From the NCBI GenBank assembly GCA_965153455.1, contig OZ234493.1:9166213-9230212 (forward strand): 64,000 bases of DNA, given 5' to 3'. How positions within the stretch are numbered: the stretch's first letter is position 1; the number at the start of each line of letters is the position of its first letter. The notes beneath the pieces were generated by a model, which saw nothing but the letters and a program-made list of their open reading frames with translations, was not told the DNA's origin and did not search any database. Both the position numbers and the translations under genes were made by a program. This document shows, in pieces, positions 61,301 to 64,000 of the stretch. This stretch comes from Sphagnum compactum (Eukaryota > Bryophyta > Sphagnopsida > Sphagnales).

Positions 61301-64000
61301 GTCTACTGGGAAAAGCGTTCACTGTTCATTCATTTAGCACACCACCAAAAAAGTACCAACACGGAAACAATACCGACGAAAGAAAAAACCCCCCAAACAC
61401 ATTAGAATACCTACTCATTAGAACTAAAAGCTGTCGCGAGTCTTTCGCTGCAAGACACCAGAAGACGTGGGGATGACAATTTCCTTTGGTCAATCAGCAA
61501 CAAGCAAACGCAGTTTCTGCGAACTCCCGAGTGTACCCAAAACTCCACAAAAACGTCGGCTGCTCGAATTATGGTGGGCGGGAAGAACGTGCACCCAGTG
61601 TGCGTGCCGTCTGCGTGCGATCTCTTGGGTTTTTTGCAAATTGTTCTCGCTCTTTTCTTCTGCTCTCTTGCAATTTCTCCTTCTCTTCCCTCAACTACTC
61701 TTGGCAGCTATTCTTTAAACCCATTCTTTGACTTTTATTGTTCACCTACTCACTCTCAAATCAAATCTGGACTCAACAAATTCGCTCTCAAAAAATTTCC
61801 TCCAAACTTTCTTGCACAAAATCCCCTCCCAAATTTACATGGTGTGTTTTGTAGAAGGGGTATTATTAGCTGATGAGACCAAGAAAAAATTTGGTGGTGA
61901 GGGGTTGTGGTGGGGATGGAAATTTTGTTGGCCTTATTGTGTTTGGATTCACTATAGAGAGTATATTAGCTTTAATGGACTTTGGCCCCTAGGTAACTAA
62001 TAATAATAGGTCTATTTTTATTATATAGAGGATTTTTGAAAGATCATATATTTTGGCTTGTGTTGAAACTTGAGATTAGTTACAGAATTATGTATAATAA
62101 TATCTTGAACAAAATTGGTTTCTTTCTTTTCGAGGATATTTTTTGAAGATTATTTTTTTGCATGGTAAAAATATTTGAGTTTCCATAATTCTTCGTTTTG
62201 CCTTAAAGATTTTTTTTTTAATGTAAAATGGGCAAGGCCACAGTGCAACACAACAACACCCCTTGTTTTTAATTTTTGTGTTCTTTGTTCCCATGTGTTC
62301 TCAATGATGTTTGTCAAATTCCCAATGAGTTCCTCAAGATGTTTCTCTAAGTTCCTAATGTGTTCCCCCAAGGGTGTTCTCAACAGCACCTCACTTTTAT
62401 CCCATCAAAACAGTACTTGGGAGACAGCCCATCTAATGAATAAGAGAGGTGAATACCTCCTCCCACCCATTTGCACTCGGTCTAGAAGAGCCTCAGCAGT
62501 CTTCACACATGTTTGTTGAATAATTAATTGGTTTTGAAATTTTCATTTCAACAAACAGAATATTCTGAAATATTCAATAAGAAAAGAAATCCACAAAATT
62601 TCAAATTTTCTGAAAATAATATAATGAGTGTCGAACCTGCCAAGGTAATAATAGGGTGATCAAAACTGCAAATAAAAGCATTCTAAGAAATTTCGGAGAA
62701 TATATCAAGACCAATCAGCCTACAATGCCAAAATTCAACATTTCTGAAAATAATATGATTAATGTCAAAAGCGATATCGTAGTACAATGTACTACGACGA
62801 CATATTTATGGCTCTACACATTGAAGATTCTATATTGGCAAATAGAACATACCCTAGTACTCCCCAAAAAAACAAAAGAAAACCTCTTTTTTCCTTCACA
62901 AAATTTGGTTATTTGAAAAATATATATTATTTTGAAAAATTCAACAATAATCAATGTGGAAGCTGCAAGGGTACTATGATAATAAGAAGGGGGAGGTGGT
63001 GTATAGAAATGTTTTCTTTCTATTGTGAAATGGTATTAAGAAGGAAGGTTGCCTTCTATTTCTTTATCGAGAGTGAATGGCCAATCTGAACTTCGTAAAA
63101 TGTCCTAGTATACCGGGCATGGGAATATATAGGAAACATGAATGGCCAACATGTCCTAGTATACTGGGTGTGGGAATATTTAGGTATGGTTTCCAACGAT
63201 TTTGTTTACATATTGCAAAGGCTGCGAAATTTCATGCTGAGCATTATATATGCTCGTGACAATTGAAAATCCAATTCTAAACATCCCCCAAACCTTAACC
63301 ATTCAAAAGAAGAAGATACGATTTGTACACGTGATAAGGCTTATTACCTTTCACAACTTGACATTTGCGACCAATGTTATTTGTAACCTACCTTCAAAGC
63401 TATCCATCTATAAAATGCATATACATGTCGACCTTATTATCTTATGTCCTTTCCTTCAATTGCGTTTGAATTTTGTGTTTCAATTCATAACTAGTTATCT
63501 TGATTCCTTCAACTTCTTTTCAATTAGGTGTTTCAACCCATATGCATTGTTGACCTAGCCATCTTAATTCCTTCAACTACTTGTGAATTTGGTGTGCCAT
63601 GCGCACACATAAAACAAAGCAAATTAGATTTTGTTGGATTCATGTGTTTAAACTCACATGAGGAGCTAAAATTTATTGAGATAAAATAGATCCCTTAATT
63701 ATTCAATTCAAAAGGTCTCACACTTTTTTTTTTTGTCATGCACTCTGGACTCATTGTTTTAGTAGTAACATGGCCATGGTGTTCTGACAAAACCATCATA
63801 CATGTGAGGATTGCAAAGCACACAACCCCTTCTAACAATCCATTGGTACCACACTTGGGATTCTACCAAGGTACAAAAAGAAATCACATATTGATTGTCT
63901 ATTACCCCAGTCTAACAAAAATTATATTACAAAACAAGATGTCCCAAATTCTGAATAAATTAGTAGAATTGGTAAGTTGTAGTTGTTAGAATTGGTATGT
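61301..64000. other. Intergenic stretch to window end
   Basis: No gene is recognised. From about 62,000 it is strongly AT-rich. A 'tttctgaaaataatat' motif with an ATG/AATGTC tail recurs near 62,605 and 62,742. A direct repeat lies at 63,075-63,190. Confidence 0.5.
63075..63190 (+). repeat. 51-bp-period direct repeat, two copies
   Basis: TGTCCTAGTATA followed by CGGGCATGGGAATAT starts at 63,101 and recurs at 63,152 in slightly changed form. Each is preceded by GAATGGCCAA (63,075 and 63,140). Confidence 0.75.

Overview
This is a nuclear window from a land plant. The evidence is a chloroplast CSP41a-type gene, a PRT6-type N-degron ubiquitin ligase, a class VII receptor-like cytoplasmic kinase, the tail of a carotenoid cleavage dioxygenase, spliceosomal GT-AG introns, and plant-style mobile elements (Helitron, Harbinger-type MITE, LINE remnant). 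The divergent PRT6 sequence and the CAG/CAA/CTT-rich leaders make a non-flowering plant, perhaps a bryophyte, plausible, but I cannot fix the species.

Layout. 1-2,480: AT-rich, gene-free, with small repeats. 2,493-4,802 (minus): a complete six-exon CSP41a gene. 5,100-10,590: AT-rich intergenic DNA with a Harbinger-like MITE (8,914-9,195), a near-perfect hairpin and a long-spaced inverted repeat. 10,599-14,545 (minus): a decayed Helitron with a canonical 3' end (hairpin, then CTAG next to T), helicase and Rep remnants, five in-frame stops and a deletion that removes the Rep tyrosine region. 15,317-15,709 (minus): the last two exons of a carotenoid cleavage dioxygenase. 15,780-17,950: low-complexity, UTR-like DNA.

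17,954-49,600 is a large inverted duplication. The left arm (17,954-25,958) carries the 3' part of PRT6 on the plus strand. The right arm (41,268-49,600) carries the same sequence on the minus strand, as the 3' part of the full-length PRT6 gene, which runs from about 60.1 kb down to 42,669. The arms are collinear apart from small indels and one insertion of about 367 bp in the right arm. The roughly 15.3 kb spacer holds a complete six-exon RLCK gene (29,151-33,163, plus), a TCATCCA-rich minisatellite-like tract upstream of it, a LINE reverse-transcriptase remnant (36.06-37.13 kb, minus) and a third, shorter copy of the PRT6 3' end (40,252-40,886, plus). 60.1-64 kb holds the PRT6 5' region and AT-rich intergenic DNA.

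The genes do not form a pathway. CSP41a acts in chloroplast RNA metabolism, PRT6 in the Arg/N-degron pathway and the RLCK probably in receptor signalling at the plasma membrane. The main interest is the palindromic PRT6 duplication, which could make both a truncated ligase locus and convergent or antisense transcripts, together with an unusual UBR box in the full-length copy.
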